Positions 42,704 through 51,899 of a stretch of 64,000 bases of DNA are shown here, one piece after another; within the stretch, counting starts at the first letter, position 1, and each line of letters begins with the position of its first letter. The stretch comes from Neiella litorisoli. GTDB lineage: Bacteria; Pseudomonadota; Gammaproteobacteria; Enterobacterales; Neiellaceae. The stretch is taken from NCBI RefSeq assembly GCF_014773395.1, contig NZ_JACXAF010000005.1:62001-126000 (forward strand). Reading direction: 5' to 3'. A program made the translations under genes and the position numbers. The notes under the pieces were generated by a model that saw only the letters and a list, made by a program, of their open reading frames with translations, searched no databases and was not told the DNA's origin.

Positions 42704-43582
42704 TTATGAATCTGTCAGTTGCGCGACCAGTGCTTGATGCGCAGGGCAAGCCAAACCGAGCCGTTGCGCTTGTTTGATCAGATAGCCATTAATGTAGTCG
42801 ATTTCGGTCATTCGGCCTGCGGTGACATCTTGCAGCATGGATGAGCGGTTGGAAGCGGTTGCCGCGGCCACGTTCAGCACTTGTTGAAAAAGCGTCTCGG
42901 GCTGAATGTCAATATGACAAGCTTGGGCGATTTGGCAGGCTTCTGCACAGAGTTGTTTTAACTCGGTTTGATACTGGTGGCCGCACAGCTCGCCATTGGT
43001 CACGCGATCGCGAGCTGTGAGCGGGTTGATCACCGAGTTGATCAGCAACTTATGCCATAAGGGTTGCAGTACCTGCTGGTGCCAGTGGCAGTCCCCAATA
43101 CTCTGCTGAAACAGCGCCAGAATCGACTCGTTCATTGCTGATGAACCTTGCAACAAACCTAGGTCGGTGGCTCCTAAGCCAGTATGTTTTACCTGTTTCG
43201 AAGCCATTCTTAGCGCACCTTGGCGCGAGCTGGCCAGGATCAAGGGTGTTTTAGCGGCTAAGCGCGCGGCAATTGCCTCATGGGGCCCTAATCCGTTGTG
43301 TAACAAAATAACCGGAGTCTGGGGTGACAGCTGCTGCTGCGCTAATAGCGTGATGACCGCAGATTCTGCCTGATAAGCTTTGGTGCAAATGATCACGATT
43401 TGCGGCTGCTGGACATCTGAACTGTGCCAGCTCAGCAAAGTGCCGTCGCGCTGCTGCAGTTGGTATTCAGCTGCTGCTATCGGGCCGTTGGCACCATAGA
43501 AGCTGACTTGATGGCCAGCAGCGGCGAAAAGAGCGCCGTACAGCTGGCCAATTGCTCCAGCGCCGCTAATCAGAATATTCAT
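42704..43582 (-). CDS. panE: 2-Dehydropantoate 2-reductase
   Basis: The ATG at 43580-43582 gives 292 residues starting MNILISGAGAIGQLYGALFA, the GxGxxG NADPH site. The upstream extension in frame to 43687 is not family-like. Other motifs: ILLHNGLGPHEAIAA and the catalytic lysine in PLWHKLLINSVINPLTA. It reduces ketopantoate to pantoate for coenzyme A. It overlaps the VanZ-family gene by four bases, so the two are translationally coupled. Confidence 0.94.
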   Translation of the reverse strand: MNILISGAGAIGQLYGALFAAAGHQVSFYGANGPIAAAEYQLQQRDGTLLSWHSSDVQQPQIVIICTKAYQAESAVITLLAQQQLSPQTPVILLHNGLGPHEAIAARLAAKTPLILASSRQGALRMASKQVKHTGLGATDLGLLQGSSAMNESILALFQQSIGDCHWHQQVLQPLWHKLLINSVINPLTARDRVTNGELCGHQYQTELKQLCAEACQIAQACHIDIQPETLFQQVLNVAAATASNRSSMLQDVTAGRMTEIDYINGYLIKQAQRLGLACPAHQALVAQLTDS

Positions 43583-43965
43583 GAAGTGTGCTGTCGCTGG
43601 CTTAGTGGCGACGCCATTCGCAACACCAGTGGTCGCAGCACTAGTGCCAGCAGAATACCGCTGCCATTGGCTAACATGTCTGCCCAACTGCCGGTGCGGT
43701 AGCCGGTTTGTTGCTGCACAAGCTCAATAACGCCGCTGTAGGCCAGCAGCGCCAACGCTCCCCAAGGCACAAATCTCTCTGGAGCGGCTCGCTCGAGTAA
43801 TAGGCCAAGTGCCAAATAGGCGAGCATGTGCAACAGTTTATCGCCATGATTGATATCGATCGGAGGTTGTTCAAGTGGCATCAAGCAGGTCCAACTGACC
43901 GCAATAATGGCCAGTATGAACATGCTCTGAAATAAACGGCGGTGATTAAGTAATGAAGACAGCAT
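43579..43965 (-). CDS. VanZ-family membrane protein
   Basis: A 128-residue protein with four hydrophobic segments and the VanZ-like core DKLLHMLAYLALGLLLERA and GVIELVQQQ with DMLANGSGILLALVL. The family is widespread with no settled function outside teicoplanin resistance. Coupled by an ATGA overlap to panE. Confidence 0.85.
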   Translation of the reverse strand: MLSSLLNHRRLFQSMFILAIIAVSWTCLMPLEQPPIDINHGDKLLHMLAYLALGLLLERAAPERFVPWGALALLAYSGVIELVQQQTGYRTGSWADMLANGSGILLALVLRPLVLRMASPLSQRQHTS

Positions 43966-44029
43966 ACAACGACCGAGTAATTAATTGGCTCGCTAGTGTA
44001 ACCAAAATCGCTGGGCTGATCTGCTCAAG

Positions 44030-44602
44030 TTAGTCAGTCTTGGTTTGCACAATTGCCAGCGCATGCTGAATCACCTTGGCGTCGGTACTGGCTCGGTGGC
44101 GTTTGAGGTTGAGTTGCTCGGCAGCCTCCTGATAGCTGTCGTGATAGTGCTCGCTTTGCGGTTCGGTCATCAGGTTGCGAATGGTTTCAAGTTTAAAGCT
44201 GGGCCAGCAATCTGCGGCATCATACAGGCGCATTAACCATGACTGATCTTGGCCCCAAGCGTCCGTGTAGACGGTGCAGCCGTGCAAAAATTCATTCAAC
44301 TCAAGCGCCACGTCGCGGACATCGCGGCCATTTTGCTCGAGCAATTGGCGACTGATTCCGTGAGTGTGCTCGGCTTCTTCGGTCCAGTGAGTCCAATCAG
44401 GTTGCGGTTTGATGAGATAACAACGGCATTCGCCATTGCTGCGACAGACGCCGATTTCGACCGGATAGCTGCCACGGCCAAAGCCAGACGCTTCGATATC
44501 AATGACATCGACATACTCGATTTGAGTTTGCTCGGCGGTGGTTTGATCAATCGTTTCTGCAAATTCCATCTTACTGCGGTCCAAAGGTGGTAATAGGTTC
44601 AT
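44030..44602 (-). CDS. DEDD-type 3'-5' exonuclease-like protein
   Basis: A protein of about 190 residues of the RNase T/DnaQ exonuclease fold. The first acidic motif is VIDIEASGFG, the second lies near VYTDAWGQDQSW, and the third has His and Asp in HRASTDAKVI. Substrate is not clear. The frame opens at a TTG at 44668; ATGs at 44602 and 44569 are alternatives with poor ribosome sites, so the start is uncertain. It is convergent to nothing and divergent from the AmpG-like transporter. Confidence 0.78.
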   Translation of the reverse strand: MNLLPPLDRSKMEFAETIDQTTAEQTQIEYVDVIDIEASGFGRGSYPVEIGVCRSNGECRCYLIKPQPDWTHWTEEAEHTHGISRQLLEQNGRDVRDVALELNEFLHGCTVYTDAWGQDQSWLMRLYDAADCWPSFKLETIRNLMTEPQSEHYHDSYQEAAEQLNLKRHRASTDAKVIQHALAIVQTKTD

Positions 44603-44872
44603 ATGACGACTGGGTTTCGTTGCTTTTACTGGTGCCGATTGTGCAGTTGACGATAAAAAACAACTCAATCCAGATCAGACAAATAGGTGATATTCGTACT
44701 ACTTGCAATGTTTTGCTCAGGAATATGACATTGGATCACTGTAAACCTTGCTGAAGCTTGAAGTGGGGCAACAATCCGCTGTTATCCGGCCGAGCAATTT
44801 ACCCGAATCGCTTGCAAATCTGAGACAAACCAAAGATGCTTCGGTTCAGACCCTGACAAAACTGTTTTACTC

Positions 44873-46168
44873 ATGAGCCCAGACTGGCTAACTCGCCTTC
44901 AACAAAGTCAATTCGTTAACGCATTACTGAACCGGCGCACGGTTATTTGTATCTTCACCGGATTTGCTTCGGGTCTGCCGCTGTTTATTTTGGTGAACTT
45001 GGTGCCAGCTTGGCTGCGCGATCTCAATGTCAGTTTAGAAGAAATTGGTCTGCTGTCATTGGTGATGATGCCGTTTGCTTGGAAGTTTTTGTGGGCGCCT
45101 TTGGTTGATCGGATTGAGCTGCCGCTGCTTGGATTGCGGCGGGGCTGGATGCTGGTCACCCAAATTGCATTATTGATAAGTGTCGCTTGCTTGCCAATAT
45201 TCGATGTCCATGAGCAAATTTGGGGAATTGCCGCGCTGGCGACGGCGGTGGCATTTTTCAGCGCCACTCAAGACATCGTACTGGATGCTTATCGCCGAGA
45301 AATCCTGCCGGATGAAGAGTTGGGCTGGGGCAACTCGGTGCATGTCAACGCTTATCGAATCGCTGCGTTAGTGCCAGGCTCGCTGGCTTTAGTGTTGGCG
45401 GATCACATGGATTGGCTGCAGGTCTTTATCATTACCGCAGCATTTATGTTGGTCGGGATTGTGCTTACCTTATCGATTCGCGAACCACAAAAAAGTTATC
45501 ACCCGCATAGCTTTACTGCGGCGGTGGTTGAGCCATTCGCGGAATTTATTAATCGCAAAGGGATGCGCCAAGCCTTGGCCGTATTGGCGTTTATTTTTCT
45601 CTATAAGCTCGGTGATAACCTTGCCACCGCGCTGTCTACGCCGTTTTATCTCGACATGGGCTTTAGCAAAACTGAAATTGGTTTGATTTCAAAAAGTGCC
45701 GCTATTCCAGCCATGATTATTGGTAGTTTGATGGGCGGCATCATCATGATCCGAACCGGTATCAACCGTTCGCTGTGGCTGTTTGGTGTTGTTCAATTGG
45801 TTTCAATTCTTGGTTTTGCCCTGCTGGCCCATGTTGGCCATGATCCATCATTGCTAGCGGCGGTGATTGCCTTTGAATACTTCGGTGTGGGGTTGGGAAC
45901 GGCAGCGCTGGTGGCTTATATGGCGAAGATGACCGATGTCCGTTACACCGCCACTCAGTTGGCGTTATTTACCGCCATCGCGGCGCTACCCAGGAGCGCG
46001 GCCAATGCATCCACCGGCTTTATTGTTGAGGCGATTGGCTGGGAGCAGTTTTTCTATTTTTGTACCCTGTGTGCGATTCCGGGCATGTTGATGCTGATAT
46101 GGGTGGCACCGTGGGGCAGAAAAGATAAGCCGACAGAGCAAGCAGCAACGGATGTCGCTGCCGATTAA
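44873..46168 (+). CDS. AmpG-like MFS transporter
   Basis: A 431-residue MFS protein with about twelve helices. The motifs GFASGLPLFILVNLVPAWLRDL, MMPFAWKFLWAPLVDRI and FSATQDIVLDAYRREIL are those of AmpG muropeptide permeases, which import anhydro-muropeptides for cell-wall recycling. No ampC or recycling gene is adjacent. The stop overlaps a convergent small gene by four bases. Confidence 0.9.
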   Translation: MSPDWLTRLQQSQFVNALLNRRTVICIFTGFASGLPLFILVNLVPAWLRDLNVSLEEIGLLSLVMMPFAWKFLWAPLVDRIELPLLGLRRGWMLVTQIALLISVACLPIFDVHEQIWGIAALATAVAFFSATQDIVLDAYRREILPDEELGWGNSVHVNAYRIAALVPGSLALVLADHMDWLQVFIITAAFMLVGIVLTLSIREPQKSYHPHSFTAAVVEPFAEFINRKGMRQALAVLAFIFLYKLGDNLATALSTPFYLDMGFSKTEIGLISKSAAIPAMIIGSLMGGIIMIRTGINRSLWLFGVVQLVSILGFALLAHVGHDPSLLAAVIAFEYFGVGLGTAALVAYMAKMTDVRYTATQLALFTAIAALPRSAANASTGFIVEAIGWEQFFYFCTLCAIPGMLMLIWVAPWGRKDKPTEQAATDVAAD

Positions 46169-46512
46169 GGTCGCACGCCTAAGCACTGATGTAGCATTGG
46201 CCCTTGCTGCTTGAGAAAGAGGCAGCCGTCTTCGAGTTGCTTGCGCAAAAAGACATTGCCTCGCAGGGTATTTTCAGGCCAACGTTCGAGTAAGTGGAAC
46301 AAGTGCCACATGACCTTTTCTTTTTCACAGATGTAGTGGCTATCAATGTCGAGTTGATGCCACTCTTCTAGGGTGTCCCAGATAAATATTTGCAGTTCTT
46401 CGAAGGGCAAGGACCCAGCCAGCATACCTTCAACGTAGAAGCTGGTGGCGGTCGATTTGTCGGTGACGAACTGGCGCACCCGACTTGAGCTGGCTGAGTA
46501 TTTCGTTTGCAT
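46165..46512 (-). CDS. Conserved-looking hypothetical protein, 115 residues
   Basis: A soluble, helical 115-residue protein with no signal or membrane segment (FYVEGMLAGSLPFEELQIFIWDTLEEWHQLD, interrupted by charged turns; MWHLFHLLERWPENTLRG). It is 27 bases downstream of the cyclophilin gene and is read from the same strand, so probably the same transcript. I do not recognise a function. Confidence 0.7.
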   Translation of the reverse strand: MQTKYSASSSRVRQFVTDKSTATSFYVEGMLAGSLPFEELQIFIWDTLEEWHQLDIDSHYICEKEKVMWHLFHLLERWPENTLRGNVFLRKQLEDGCLFLKQQGPMLHQCLGVRP

Positions 46513-46539
46513 ATCTTCGAGTATAGAAGAATTTCGCCG

Positions 46540-47175
46540 TTATGCCTCTGGTGGCAGTAAAGTTGCCTTTCTTAATATGACGGTGTTCACAGGAACGTCT
46601 TGCATTGATAGGTCGGCGTTAAATTCAGTGGCCACTTCAGCCATTTTTTCGACCACATCTTCACCTTCAATGATCCGACCGAACACGGTGTAACCCCAGC
46701 TGCGCGGGCCAGGATCGAGGCTTTTATTATCATCAACATTGAAATAGAACTGGCGCCCAGCGCTGTGCGGGTGTGCTTGACGAGCCATGGCGATGGAATA
46801 TTGATCGTTCAACAGGCCGTTGCCGGCTTCATTGGTGATGGTGCCAAAGGTGTCATCAAGCGAATTGTATTTCTCATCCATCCCGCCGCCTTGAACCACA
46901 AAGCCTTCAATAATGCGGTGGAATGCTGTGTTGTCGTAACCGCCAGTGACCACGTATTTCAAGAAGTTATCAACAGTGACTGGCGCTTTCGGACGGTCAA
47001 GCTCGACTAAAATAACCCCCATATTGGTTTCCATTTTGACCACTGGAAACAGGTTGTCGGGTTGCAGTAGCTTGGCATCGACGTCGTCAGTGCTTTTTGC
47101 TTGCACCATGGTTGATAGCACCAACAAGCCGCAAGCAACGGCAAGGCGGAAATAATTGGTCGCGAGACTAATCAC
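46540..47175 (-). CDS. Periplasmic cyclophilin-type peptidyl-prolyl isomerase
   Basis: A 211-residue protein starting at GTG within the end of rlmG. A signal peptide (LAVACGLLVLSTMVQA) precedes the cyclophilin domain: MGVILVELDRPKAPVTVDNF, the catalytic FHRIIEGFVVQGG, and SAGRQFYFN, GYTVFGRI. It isomerises Xaa-Pro bonds of exported proteins. It resembles PpiA. Overlap with rlmG is eight bases. Confidence 0.92.
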   Translation of the reverse strand: MISLATNYFRLAVACGLLVLSTMVQAKSTDDVDAKLLQPDNLFPVVKMETNMGVILVELDRPKAPVTVDNFLKYVVTGGYDNTAFHRIIEGFVVQGGGMDEKYNSLDDTFGTITNEAGNGLLNDQYSIAMARQAHPHSAGRQFYFNVDDNKSLDPGPRSWGYTVFGRIIEGEDVVEKMAEVATEFNADLSMQDVPVNTVILRKATLLPPEA

Positions 47176-48307
47176 GTTTTTCTGACTCCAAAATTACAAA
47201 TTTGGCATTTGCAGCAATGCGACTGACACCGCCGAAAATACGTTTTAGTTTAATGTGGTAACCCAAATGTCGGTTGCCAACTATGCGTAATTTGCCGCCG
47301 CTGCGCAACGCCTTGTGGGCTTGGCTGAACATTTGCCAAGCGATTTCATCGGTAATGGCTTGTTGTTGATGAAAAGGTGGGTTGCAGATCACAAAGTCGA
47401 CACTGTGATCAGCGAAACCAGTAAGGCTGTGCTGACACAGAAAATTGAATTTCAGCTCATCAAGATTGGCGAAGTTAGCTTGAGCATTGGCTTTGGCTGA
47501 TGCCACCGCCATATGCGATTCATCCACCAAAATGTACTCATGGCTCGGATTTTGTTTCGCCATTGCTAATGCTAAGACGCCGTTGCCACAGCCTAAATCG
47601 ACCACTCGGCTGGGCTTCGTCAATTGTGGCAGATGCTGCAGCATGAACGCTGCGCCAATATCGAGGCTGGCGCGCGAGAACACATTGGCATGATTGCTCA
47701 TTTGCAACTGGTGTTCAGCGATCTCCCATTTGCTGGCGGCCGGTTCAGCCATGGTGGTTTCGGCTACTGTTGCATGCATGATGCGCGCTTTGCGTTTGGC
47801 TAGCTCGGGCACCACATTACCAAAGGCTTGTTTGAGCAATTTAATGGCTTTGGCCGGTAAATCTTTTAAGCGAGCACCAATGACGACTGGCGTGTCTGTT
47901 GGCAACTGGCTGATCCGAGCCAATTGATGCTTCAACAACGTCAGATTTTTCGGCACCTTGATGATCACTTGGTCTGGCGCGTCAGGCCAAGGCTGAAGAC
48001 AATCGAGCAAATGGATTCGGCTGGCGTCAAGCTGATTATGTTTGACGTTATTCAATAGAGCCTGCTGGGCTAGAAACGAATCAGAGATGTGTTGAATGTG
48101 GTTACTGCTTTGCTGACTAAAGAAGCAACTCAGTGCGCCGAAGCTGTCATTTAAGATCCAAAGATTCTGCCAGCGTTGCGGATGACGGTGCCACCATTCC
48201 ATGATCAACTCATCGGCGGCATCAAACGGCAGCAGGGTTTCGCGTTTATCCAACGGAAAACGGGCAAGCTCCAAGGTTGGAGTTGCTAGATTCAAAGGGC
48301 TGTACAT
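47168..48307 (-). CDS. rlmG: 23S rRNA guanine-N2 methyltransferase RlmG
   Basis: A 379-residue methyltransferase (E. coli RlmG is 378). The SAM site is VVDLGCGNGVLALAMA, and the catalytic FVICNPPFHQQQAI is the NPPF motif of RsmC/RlmG. The N-terminal half is the degenerate duplicate domain of the family. It methylates G1835 in 23S rRNA. First gene of an rlmG-cyclophilin-hypothetical operon. Confidence 0.93.
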   Translation of the reverse strand: MYSPLNLATPTLELARFPLDKRETLLPFDAADELIMEWWHRHPQRWQNLWILNDSFGALSCFFSQQSSNHIQHISDSFLAQQALLNNVKHNQLDASRIHLLDCLQPWPDAPDQVIIKVPKNLTLLKHQLARISQLPTDTPVVIGARLKDLPAKAIKLLKQAFGNVVPELAKRKARIMHATVAETTMAEPAASKWEIAEHQLQMSNHANVFSRASLDIGAAFMLQHLPQLTKPSRVVDLGCGNGVLALAMAKQNPSHEYILVDESHMAVASAKANAQANFANLDELKFNFLCQHSLTGFADHSVDFVICNPPFHQQQAITDEIAWQMFSQAHKALRSGGKLRIVGNRHLGYHIKLKRIFGGVSRIAANAKFVILESEKRD

Positions 48308-48373
48308 CTATACGGCTATAACTGTAGGAATTGCAGTCTATTCTAGGAGTGCGCCAAGGTTTCGCAAGCCCGA

Positions 48374-49843
48374 TTAATTGTTTTCTTTAAAGGCGAGTTG
48401 TCTTGGTAACAGAACTCGGACAACCAAACCTCCGTGGGGGTGATTGTTGAGCGCAATTTGGCCGCCATGACCATGGACGATGTTGCGGACAATACCTAGA
48501 CCTAAACCGCTACCGCCTTCGCGATTGGCTGATGTATCCAACCGGACGTAGGGCTCAAACACGCGCTCTCGATCTAAAGTGGGGACGCCCGGCCCTTGGT
48601 CATGAAAATACAGATAAAGGTTGTCTTCTCGGTCGCGCACGATGACGTGCACGCTGTCGCCATATTTAATGGCATTATCGGTCAGGTTGGACAATACCCG
48701 CTTGAGCGCCAAGGGCTTGCCGACAAAAGGATACTTGGTCGTGCCGCTAATTTTCATGCGCCAGGAATCTTTGGCCAAATCCAATTTGATGGTCTGTAAC
48801 AAGTGGTCGATGTCGACCGGCTCTGGGTTTTCGTGAATATCGCTATCTTTTACCGACTGCAGCGCGCCTTTGACCATTAAATCCAGCTCATCCAAATTGG
48901 CGATAAAGCGCTCCCGATGCTCATCATCTTCGAGTAATTCGGCCCGCAGCCGCATCCGGGTAATTGGTGTTTTCAAGTCATGGGAGATGGCCGAAAACAA
49001 ATCTTCACGGTCTTTGATAAATCGCTGCAAGCGGCCTTGCATGGCGTTAAAAGCGCGAGCCGCCATGGTCACTTCGATACTGCCCGATTCGGAAATCGGC
49101 GGACTATCAATATCTCGGCCCAGCAAGTCGGCGGCTTGGGCTAATTGATTCAATGGTCGGATTAAGCGCCGAGTGGTGATCATGACGATGATGACTAATA
49201 CCACGGTGGAGAGCAGCATAAAGCCCCACTGAGGGACGGCAAATTGCAGTGGCTGCAGCTGAATATATGGCTCTGGCATGAGCGTCGCCAACAGCAACCA
49301 CTGTTGGTCGGGCATGGGTACTTGCACCGTGATAATCGGGGCATTTTCAATGGGCAGTAGCAAGCTTCGTTTGGCCCAAGTAAACGCTTGCGCGGACATA
49401 TGAATATTGCTGTCTTGGGTTTGTAATTGCTGGTTGCTGTTAATGCTGATTTGCGCTGGTCGGCCCGGATGCAGTGCCGCAATAAAGTATTCGGCCAGAG
49501 TTTGTTTGACGATGGTTCGTTGCGGCGTTTCAGGTGCTGCCGGAATGGCTTGATAATGATCGCTCAACATCAAAAAAAAGCGACTGTTGCCAGTATTGGT
49601 GAGCGCTTGTAACACCCGCTCTCGTTCGAGCGCAGGCATATTGGCAAAGTTGTTGATGGTGATGGCAATTTGCTCTGCCATCCACTGACTCGCTGCGCTT
49701 AGGCCTTCGTTTTCCTGCCGTTGTTGCTGGGCATACCACAATGTACTGATCAGCAGCTGCGAGCAGATCACCGCAAACAAGACCAGCAGAACCACTCGCG
49801 CTGGCAGTGATTTGGGTGACCAGCGTTGCAGCAGATCAATCAT
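48374..49843 (-). CDS. Sensor histidine kinase
   Basis: The ATG at 49841-49843 gives 489 residues. Two membrane helices (about 15-38 and 190-215) flank a periplasmic sensor domain, followed by HAMP (RRLIRPLNQLAQAADLLG), a HisKA box with His288 in FSAISHDLKTPITR, and the ATPase domain with NLTDNAIKYG, HDQGPGVP and GSGLGLGIV. Its start overlaps the response-regulator stop by eight bases, so they form one unit. The signal is not evident. Confidence 0.94.
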   Translation of the reverse strand: MIDLLQRWSPKSLPARVVLLVLFAVICSQLLISTLWYAQQQRQENEGLSAASQWMAEQIAITINNFANMPALERERVLQALTNTGNSRFFLMLSDHYQAIPAAPETPQRTIVKQTLAEYFIAALHPGRPAQISINSNQQLQTQDSNIHMSAQAFTWAKRSLLLPIENAPIITVQVPMPDQQWLLLATLMPEPYIQLQPLQFAVPQWGFMLLSTVVLVIIVMITTRRLIRPLNQLAQAADLLGRDIDSPPISESGSIEVTMAARAFNAMQGRLQRFIKDREDLFSAISHDLKTPITRMRLRAELLEDDEHRERFIANLDELDLMVKGALQSVKDSDIHENPEPVDIDHLLQTIKLDLAKDSWRMKISGTTKYPFVGKPLALKRVLSNLTDNAIKYGDSVHVIVRDREDNLYLYFHDQGPGVPTLDRERVFEPYVRLDTSANREGGSGLGLGIVRNIVHGHGGQIALNNHPHGGLVVRVLLPRQLAFKENN

Positions 49844-50561
49844 GGATAAATTGGATTTCGGCGGTAAAGACATAGCCCTGACCACGCACGGTTTTAATTA
49901 ACTTAGGATGCTTGCCGTTGTCTTGCAGGCGTTGTCGGAGCCGGCTGACCTGCACATCCAGACTGCGATCCAAGGGTGAGGCTTCGCGGCCACGAATGGC
50001 ATCAGAGATGGCGTCGCGATCCAATACTTGGTTAATGTTGTCGATAAACAGTTTCAACAGGCTGTAATCGGCGCCAGAAAGCTCTTGCAGGCCAAATTCG
50101 GGGTGCTCAATGGTGCGATTGAGCGTATCAAAGCGCCAATCGGAGAATTCGATATAGCGGGCCGGTTTGGATTCGACAGAGCTTAATTGCACGCGGCGAA
50201 GCAGGGCTTTGATGCGGGCTTGTAACTGGCGCGGGTTAAATGGCTTGGCAATGTAGTCGTCGGCACCGATTTCAAGACCGATAACCTGATCCATGTCATC
50301 GGAACTAGCCGTCAGCATGATCACTGGCACATCCGACTGTTGCCGCAATTTTTGACACAGGGTAAAGCCATCATCGCCGGGTAAATTGATATCAAGAATG
50401 ATCAAATCAACGGCGCTTTGATTAAAGCACTGAAACATTTCAATACCATCTTCGGCACCGCTTACCTGATAGCCCGCACGGCATAAAATAGTCGTCAGTA
50501 AATCACGAATTTCAGCGTCATCATCGACCACCAAAATATGGCCTTTACTTGGTTCCGTCAC
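49836..50561 (-). CDS. OmpR-family response regulator
   Basis: A 241-residue regulator. The receiver (1-120) has the phospho-acceptor Asp57 in LIILDINLPGDDG and Lys106 in IAKPF; the winged-helix DNA-binding domain (about 140-235) has LSGADYSLLKLFIDN and DVQVSRLRQRLQ, ending RGQGYVF. It is partnered with the histidine kinase that overlaps its end. Target genes are unknown. Confidence 0.95.
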   Translation of the reverse strand: MTEPSKGHILVVDDDAEIRDLLTTILCRAGYQVSGAEDGIEMFQCFNQSAVDLIILDINLPGDDGFTLCQKLRQQSDVPVIMLTASSDDMDQVIGLEIGADDYIAKPFNPRQLQARIKALLRRVQLSSVESKPARYIEFSDWRFDTLNRTIEHPEFGLQELSGADYSLLKLFIDNINQVLDRDAISDAIRGREASPLDRSLDVQVSRLRQRLQDNGKHPKLIKTVRGQGYVFTAEIQFIHD

Positions 50562-50654
50562 CTGTTTTAATCCATGGTTAATCGTCTTAACGGGCCTATC
50601 CTATCGCAACTCAGGTGGTTTGGCATGGCTATCACCTTGAGATAAATAATGACC

Positions 50655-50681
50655 TTGTGATAAACAAAAGCCGTATCACAA
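50655..50681. promoter_or_regulatory. Inverted repeat upstream of alkB-like gene
   Basis: TTGTGATA and TATCACAA are perfect eight-base arms around eleven bases, in the divergent gap between the response regulator and the AlkB-like gene. The arms look CRP-like but the spacing is too long for one CRP dimer. Confidence 0.4.
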
Positions 50682-50713
50682 TTAGCACAAGTCATTCGGG
50701 AGAGCGATTAGTC

Positions 50714-51325
50714 ATGGCGAACGGTGCGGCGCAACAGTCGAACCATCAGATAATGACCGGCTGGCAAACTTTAGGAGACAGTCAGTTTGGTTGGTGGCCT
50801 GATTTTGTTGCCGAACAGAGCTGCCAACTGTGGCAGCAACTGATGGCTCAAGTGACACTGCAAACCGGCATCATTACAGTCTTTGGAAAACGCCATCGCA
50901 TTCCTCGTCTACAGGCTTGGTTCGGCCCTAAACCCTATCGCTACAGTGGCGAAACGCTGCCGCCGCAAGCATTACCGCCGGTGCTTGAACTGCTGATGGC
51001 GCAAGCAATGGAGCGAGCCCAAGCCCGCTTCGATTCTGTGTTGGTAAACTATTATCGCGACGGCCGAGACCATATGGGATGGCATAGTGATGATGAGCCC
51101 GAGCTGGGTGCCAATCCGGTGATCGCATCTTTATCGCTGGGGGCGGCGCGCGATTTTGATTTGCGCCATCGTCACAGCAAACAACGGATCCGGCTCAGTT
51201 TGAGTGACGGCAGCTTGCTGGTGATGGCGGGTCGATGTCAGCACGAGTGGCAACATGCGTTGCCGAAAAGATTGCGCATTCAGCAACCTCGGATTAATCT
51301 CACGTTCCGAAATCTTGCTGGATAA
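50714..51325 (+). CDS. AlkB-like 2-oxoglutarate/Fe(II) dioxygenase
   Basis: I take the ATG at 50714 (GGGAG upstream); the product is 203 residues. Iron ligands His124 and Asp126 are in MGWHSDDEPELG, His181 in HEWQHALPK, and the 2-oxoglutarate arginines in RINLTFR. ARFDSVLVNYYRDGRDHMGW is the AlkB core. These enzymes repair alkylated bases by oxidative demethylation. The short N-terminus groups it with ALKBH2/3-like bacterial forms rather than E. coli AlkB. It stands alone. Confidence 0.93.
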   Translation: MANGAAQQSNHQIMTGWQTLGDSQFGWWPDFVAEQSCQLWQQLMAQVTLQTGIITVFGKRHRIPRLQAWFGPKPYRYSGETLPPQALPPVLELLMAQAMERAQARFDSVLVNYYRDGRDHMGWHSDDEPELGANPVIASLSLGAARDFDLRHRHSKQRIRLSLSDGSLLVMAGRCQHEWQHALPKRLRIQQPRINLTFRNLAG

Positions 51326-51371
51326 ACTTAATCGAGCATGTCCCTCTTTTGCCTTCACGGAGAAATGCCTT

Positions 51372-51680
51372 ATGTCGATGCAACAACGGATCACTGCGGC
51401 TTTGCATCAACAGTTCGATCCCAGCCATTTAACTGTTGAAAACGAAAGCCATCAGCACAACGTGCCAGCAAATAGTGAAACCCATTTCAAAGTGGTGGTG
51501 GTTAGCGCCAACTTTGCCGGAATGCGCCTGTTGCAGCGCCACCGAGCCATCAATAGCTTACTTGCCACCGAATTTGACGCAGGTTTGCACGCGTTGGCAA
51601 TGCATACCTACACGCCAGAGGAATGGGCAGCCAAACAGCAAGCGCCGGCCAGCCCACAGTGTATGGGTGGTGGCAAGTAA
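51372..51680 (+). CDS. bolA: BolA-family protein
   Basis: The ATG at 51372, with GGAG upstream, gives 102 residues: the BolA domain with THFKVVVVSANFAGMRLLQRHRAIN, the helix-turn element with His, and ALAMHTYTPEEW. The tail CMGGGK follows. BolA acts with monothiol glutaredoxins in iron-sulfur handling and affects cell shape and stress responses. It is 46 bases downstream of the AlkB-like gene. Confidence 0.92.
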   Translation: MSMQQRITAALHQQFDPSHLTVENESHQHNVPANSETHFKVVVVSANFAGMRLLQRHRAINSLLATEFDAGLHALAMHTYTPEEWAAKQQAPASPQCMGGGK

Positions 51681-51735
51681 TCCTTGTTGTGCATAGTTAT
51701 CCACTTACTTTGCACAAAAATATGTTTGTTAATAG

Positions 51736-51770
51736 CTGCTAACTTGCACGTTATTACAGCTAGTTAGCAG
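51736..51770. other. Inverted repeat in the bolA-dctQ gap
   Basis: CTGCTAAC and GTTAGCAG are perfect eight-base arms 19 bases apart. No long T run follows, so an operator or a weak bolA terminator are both possible. Confidence 0.35.
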
Positions 51771-51899
51771 TCTTGTCCGGTTATTCTCTGCTCCTACCTT
51801 TGAATGAAAATGCAGAATTTGCGTCGATTTAATGTATCATCGCGAATAATTAACATTTTCATAACCAAATTCTGAGTTTGGCTAGGTAGTGGAGAAGTT

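Noticed and set aside
50655-50681. CRP site upstream of the AlkB-like gene
   Set aside because: The half-sites are right but the spacing is 15 bases between TGTGA and TCACA instead of six, so I keep it only as an unassigned inverted repeat.
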